Part shown: piece by piece, positions 59,969 through 64,000 of the stretch
How positions within the stretch are numbered: the first letter of the stretch is position 1
How the letters are laid out: every line of letters begins with the position of its first letter
Assembly: GCA_037349105.1 (NCBI GenBank)
Contig: JAYJMM010000039.1
Coordinates: 4,515,001-4,579,000, forward strand
Length of the DNA stretch: 64,000 nucleotides
Direction: 5' to 3'
Origin: Limnomonas spitsbergensis
Lineage: Eukaryota > Chlorophyta > Chlorophyceae > Chlamydomonadales
Translations under genes and position numbers: made by a program
Notes under the pieces: generated by a model
Seen by the model: only the letters and a program-made list of their open reading frames with translations
Told to the model about the DNA's origin: nothing
Database searches by the model: none

Positions 59969-60005
59969 CTCTGAGCCCTGCTAAACGCTCGGCCGCATCA
60001 CCGCA
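59969..60005 (-). repeat. Dispersed GAGCAGGGCCCAG family, partial copy
   Basis: CCCTCTGAGCCCTGCT followed by CTCGGCCGCAT is the reverse complement of the middle of the family, slightly diverged. Confidence 0.45.
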
Positions 60006-60148
60006 TGGGGCTGGTAGGGAATGCCTAGGCTCAATTCCAGCTACCATGCACAGCTTGGGCCATGGTGCAGCCATGCCGTCCTCCTATGTGAGGGGGCAGG
60101 AACGAAGCCGGCGCTCTAGTCGGGGGGGGAGAGAAGACATGCTTGCAC

Positions 60149-60343
60149 ATTGCCGCGGAGCCGTGCATCGCCTGCGACCCTGTCTGCTCCGACCGGGCCC
60201 TCATCGCTCCGACTCGCTGGCAGTGATCCCGATTGCGACTTGCGATCTGAATGCCTAACTTGTTACATGTCTTTCTTCCGCAATGCCGAGGTGCCGTGCA
60301 CAACTTGTACCCCTGTCTGATGCCGACTCCGACCAGGCCGCCC
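60149..60343 (+). repeat. Diverged direct duplication, spacing about 133 bp
   Basis: ATTGCCGCGGAGCCGTGCA plus CCCTGTCTGCTCCGACCGGG at 60149-60203 is echoed at 60281-60341 by AATGCCGAGGTGCCGTGCA and CTGATGCCGACTCCGACC. No gene is recognised between 60006 and 60829. Confidence 0.6.
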
Positions 60344-60832
60344 TCGGCTTTTTGTAGGTTTGCTCGAACTCGCACGCTGGCCTTTCATATCCATTTCCAA
60401 GGTACGTTTAATTCACGTTCGATTTTGCAATGCCTGCGTGAGGCGCTATATTTGAGTTCGTCGCCTGCCACCACCGCCCTCGACCACCGCCTGCCGCCCG
60501 ACTCGACTCGACCACCGCAGCTGCCTGCCAGGCTGGATGAGTGATACGTGGAGCCGGGGGAAAGTTCACATCTCGCATACTGTCACCCCAAATCCGACGC
60601 AATCTTGCTCATTCTGCTGTTAGTCACGCTTCAAATGATCCTGCCGCCCTGCCGCAATCCTGTCACCGCATCAGCGCTGATATTGAAATGTCTCAGATGC
60701 ACGGTTTACCTGCCAGAGTCGCAGGGTTTCGTCTGCCGACCCCATACTTCTGTTAGCTAGGCGGGACTAGCTCGAGGCCAGCCTTGCGCTTGAGGCTGGC
60801 ATTCCGTGGGTAGGGCTGGGTGGGCAGGCTTA

Positions 60833-61465
60833 CAGCCCGATTCTGCTTGGTGGAGGAAACAAGTGTGGAGGAAAAATACGAAAGTTTTCGAAAGTTCCTC
60901 CACCCGTTCCTCCACCCCTGTTCCACGAGACGTGAGATGGAGGAAGAATGGCGAAGGTTGGAGTTCTGTCTGGGAGATCTTCACAGCGCTCTTTCCTGCC
61001 GCCTGTTTCATTTCTTTCGTGCATTCTTCCTTGCAGTGTATATCATTTCTGCATACCGTCTGTTATTCTCCTTAACAGACCGACTATGGAAGTAGCACAT
61101 TATTTTCGTGGCTGTAGATCGCTCGCTGTTTTGTGTGACTGTAGATCGCTCGCTCCATCATCGAAAGAGCCGTCGTTTGCTGCCTTCATCCACGCCAAAT
61201 CGCCGGAAAGACATCAAAAGTTATAGAATGAACTTGCGATTAACGTCATATAGAAAGGAAAGGACGCAGAAATTATCTCGGCCACGCTGGCAATGAGCTC
61301 AATAGTTCAATAGTTCCGCGCCCCCCCCTCCGCGGAAAAGAATGCGTCCCTCCACCCTTTCGAAAGTTCCTCCACCCGTTCCTCCACACCTGTTCCACGA
61401 GATCGGGTGGAGGAACTTTCGAAAGGGTGGAAGAACAAGTTCCTCCACGCATCAGAATCGTGCTG
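60833..61465 (+). mobile_element. TTA-flanked miniature transposon, element 1 (633 bp)
   Basis: It starts CAGCCCGATTCTGCTTGGTG and ends CACGCATCAGAATCGTGCTG, an imperfect inverted repeat of about 26 bp continuing into GTGGAGGAA. TTA precedes it at 60830-60832 and follows at 61466-61468. Both subterminal regions carry the same block (CGAAAGTTCCTCCACCCG, CTGTTCCACGAGA); at the 3' side this block folds back on GGTGGAGGAACTTTCGAAAG as a long hairpin. The interior has no transposase. A 3-bp TTA target fits PIF/Harbinger or CACTA-type DNA transposons; the termini do not settle which. Confidence 0.85.
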
Positions 61466-61468
61466 TTA

Positions 61469-62106
61469 CAGCCCGATTCTGATTGGTGGAGGAAACAAGT
61501 GTGGAGGAAAAATCCGAAAGTTTTCGAAAGTTCCTCCACCCGTTCCTCCACCCCTGTTCCACGAGACGTGAGATGGAGGAAGAATGGCGAAGGTTGGAGT
61601 TCTGTACGGGAGATCTTCACAGCGCTCTTTCCTGCCGCCTGTTTCATTTCTTTCGTGCATTCTTCCTTGCAGTGTATATCATTTCTGCAGATCGTTCTGT
61701 TATTCTCCCTAACAGACCGACTATGGAAGTAGCACATTATTTTCGTGGCTGTAGATCGCTCGCTGTTTTGTGTGACTGTAGATCGCTCGCTCCATCATCG
61801 AAAGAACCGTCGTTTGCTGCCTTCATCCACGCCAAATCGCCAGAAAGACATCAAAAGTTAAAGAAAGAACTTGCGATTAACGTCATATAGAAAGGAAAGG
61901 ACGCAGAAATTACCTCGGCAACGCTGGCAATGAGCTCAATAGTTCAATAGTTCCGCGCCCCCCCCTCCATCCGCGGAAAAGAATGCGTTCCTCCACCCTT
62001 TCGAAAGTTCCTCCACCCGTTCCTCCACACCGGCTCCACGAGATCGGGTGGAGGAACTTTCGAAAGGGTGGAGGAACAAGTTCCTACACGCATCAGAATC
62101 GTGCTG
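61469..62106 (+). mobile_element. TTA-flanked miniature transposon, element 2 (638 bp)
   Basis: Nearly identical to element 1 and in the same orientation, separated from it only by a shared TTA; TTA again follows at 62107-62109. The 5' end CAGCCCGATTCTGATTGGTG matches the reversed 3' end at 17 of 20 positions. Small differences include an extra CCAT near 61968 and ACCGGCTCCACGAG for ACCTGTTCCACGAG. Confidence 0.87.
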
Positions 62107-62109
62107 TTA

Positions 62110-62655
62110 GTCGACTGTGAATTCCCTGCGATGCGTAATAATGCAAAGCGGCATACGGCGTCTTCCGTAGTATGAGACCCCTATACCCCCCCTACTACGC
62201 CCCATCCCCAACGGAACCCTGTCTGTCATGTGGACAGGCCCCACTCCTTTTGTCCCCGAAGCCACGTTTCCTTATCGTTTTGTAATCGATTGCTTCACCT
62301 GGGCGAGCTCAACGCACTGTCAAGGTGAGTACCATAGTTCTCATTCACCTCCGCCCCCCCTAATTATTCCGTCTCATCATAAAGTCACAGACTTTCACCG
62401 ACGGAGCCTGATGTATTTCCAATACACATTCTCTTCGCCATTGATTTTTCATACGCCGACCTATGTCACGTTCCACTGCCCGCCAACCCTTCGATCCGAA
62501 CTCGCCTTTACCCTTGCTTCTTGTCCGAATCCACCCCATTCGCCATCTCGACTATGCCATCATTCTCTACTTAAAAGGGCCATGGAGGGGAAAGTGTCAA
62601 TAACTTGACACATCTGTAAAGGAAAGTGTGTGATCATTGCCTCCTCCCATGCAAT
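62110..62655. other. Unique stretch with one possible splice donor
   Basis: An open frame from the ATG at 62228 runs into CTGTCAAG/GTGAGTACC, a good donor at 62325. That would make a first exon of 32 codons (MWTGPTPFVPEATFPYRF at its start). No family is recognised and no partner exon fits convincingly. Confidence 0.3.
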
Positions 62656-62659
62656 AAAT

Positions 62660-62772
62660 ACCCATGGCCCATGGCCCATGCAGATAGCCAAATACACATA
62701 CATGGCCCATGGCCCATGCAAATACCCATGCATGGCCCATGGCCCATGCAGATAGCCAAATACCCATGGCAG
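62660..62772 (+). repeat. Short tandem repeat, about 34-37 bp, 3 units
   Basis: CCCATGGCCCATGGCCCATG followed by CAGATAGCCAAATAC or CAAATACCCATG. It contains overlapping CCATGG palindromes. Confidence 0.85.
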
Positions 62773-62800
62773 ATGTGTTGGTTTTACTTGTTGTGCGTAG

Positions 62801-62863
62801 CTGGAGCCAGGACTTCGACAAGATCTGGACGAAGGTCATGGCGTGCCATACATCAATGACTAG
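62801..62863 (+). CDS. Candidate small exon, frame uncertain
   Basis: Preceded by TTACTTGTTGTGCGTAG and followed by an ideal donor, TAG/GTAAGTGG. One frame reads WSQDFDKIWTKVMACHTSM and continues in phase into a possible last exon at 62933-62978 (DREAVQILHGMRAM, TAA) after GTCGTCAG. Another frame reads DLDEGHGVPYIND and would stop at the donor. No family identified. Confidence 0.3.
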   Translation: MEPGLRQDLDEGHGVPYIND

Positions 62864-63110
62864 GTAAGTGGAGAGCGCTTTGTTGGTTGATCGATGTAGC
62901 AAACTTGAATCACGCATGCAATGTGTCGTCAGAGATCGAGAAGCTGTGCAAATTTTGCATGGCATGCGTGCCATGTAACTGTGCGTACTATTGGCTGTGC
63001 ACCATCTGAGAGGTTTGTTGCAACTCTGCACGAGAGCAAACACTGTACAACGACTGAGCGTAATGAGATGAATTCCTGCTTACTACGGCTCAACATGTGT
63101 GAGACAGGAG

Positions 63111-63206
63111 TTTAACGGTGCGGATGTGGCTTCGGCCCCAAGCTGAGTGCGTTGTTCCCTTAGCCTCCACATCCTTAGGGGGGCGTAGTTTTCCTTCTTT
63201 CTTTCT
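63111..63206 (+). repeat. Dispersed CCCCAAGCTG family, copy 3
   Basis: TTTAACGGTGCGGATGTGGC, then TTCGGCCCCAAGCTGAGTGC, then GTTGTTCCCTTAGCCTCCAC, then GGGGCGTAG and a TTCTTTCTTTC tail. The hairpin seen in copy 1 is largely lost here. Confidence 0.8.
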
Positions 63207-63244
63207 GTGAGGCAACCTGTCTTCATTTGCGTGCATGCATGGCC

Positions 63245-64000
63245 CACTAGTGGGTTACACTAGTGACACTCACCAACCAATAGTACTGCAAGGTTGCACT
63301 AGTGACACTCACCAACCAATATCACTGCAAGCAAAGGTTACACTAGTGACACTCACCGACCACTATAACTGCAAGGTTACACTAGTGACTCTAGTGACTC
63401 TCACCAACCATTATAACTACATGGTTACACTAGTGACACTCACCAACCAATATAACTACATGGTTACACTCGTGACACTCATCGACCAATACAACTGCAA
63501 GGTTACACTATTGACACTCACCAACCAATATAACTGCAACGTTACACTAGTGACACTCACCAACCAATATAACTACATGGTTTATGGTTACACTAGTGAC
63601 ACTTGCCAACCAATATAAATACAGGGTCACACTAGTGACACTCATCAACTAACATAACTACAAGCTCACACTAGTGACACTCATCAACCAATATAACTAC
63701 ATGGTTACACTAGTGACACTCACCAACCAATATAACTACATGGTTACACTAGTGACACTCACCAACCAATATACTGCAACGTTACACTAGTGACTCTCAC
63801 CAACCATTATAACTACATGGTTACACTAGTGACACTCACCAACCAATATAACTACAGGGTTACACTAGTGACACTCACCAACCAATATACTGCAACGTTA
63901 CACTAGTGACTCTCACCAACCATTATAACTACATGGTTACACTAGTGACACTCACCAACCAATATAACTACATGCTTACACTAGTGACACTCACCAACCA
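63245..64000 (+). repeat. 39-bp satellite, about 19 units, continues past the right edge
   Basis: The unit is GGTTACACTAGTGACACTCA followed by CCAACCAATATAACTACAT; variants have GACTCTCACC, CATTATAAC or CTGCAACG. Some units lose two bases (ATACTGCAAC), which shifts the frame. Each unit carries the ACTAGT palindrome. Confidence 0.95.

Noticed and set aside
1..64000. tRNA, rRNA and snRNA genes
   Set aside because: I looked for B-box-like GGTTCGA words, rRNA cores and U6-type motifs and saw none that fold or extend into a gene; this was by eye only.

Overview
The window reads as nuclear DNA of a eukaryote, most likely a green alga or another member of the plant lineage. Three observations support this: telomere-type CCCTAAA tracts inside the sequence, introns with GT..AG borders, and a first exon encoding the start of the splicing factor U2AF35. 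No rRNA, tRNA, operon, Shine-Dalgarno pattern or prokaryotic gene was found. The species cannot be named from the sequence alone.

Tandem repeats make up roughly two thirds of the window. Positions 1-14690 are a 32-bp satellite of about 459 units that continues beyond the left edge. A 1.4-kb spacer follows, with a hAT-type miniature transposon, a 15/17-bp minisatellite and a TACCG-rich patch. Positions 16081-38930 are a 120-bp satellite of about 190 units. From there to 50 kb smaller arrays follow one another: 57 bp, 19 bp, a G/A-rich purine tract, 30 bp, about 100 bp and 45 bp. Dispersed repeats and the U2AF35 exon (minus strand, 46264 down to about 46059) lie between them. The very long open frames in these arrays follow from stop-free repeat units and are not treated as genes.

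From 50 to 57 kb the plus strand has the best evidence for a spliced gene. Three exons (53802-54178, 55043-55179, 56119-56871) have good splice borders and matching phases, and end at a stop. The encoded protein is acidic and Gln-rich, with two D-H-x-Y motifs and a basic C-terminus. Its introns carry telomere-like repeats, C-rich and GT-rich minisatellites, and an 18-bp TACCG repeat. A hAT-type miniature element with a perfect 8-bp target duplication lies just after the stop.

From 57 to 64 kb there is little recognisable coding sequence. This part holds a near-perfect palindrome, a composite with inverted ends flanked by 25-bp direct repeats, two adjacent 633-638-bp miniature transposons in a TTA-element-TTA-element-TTA layout, and a 39-bp satellite running off the right edge.

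The most useful results are the mobile-element structures, the dispersed repeat families with several copies here, the isolated U2AF35 exon, the spliced gene model, and the higher-order organisation of the two large satellites. No clearly new multi-gene system is visible.
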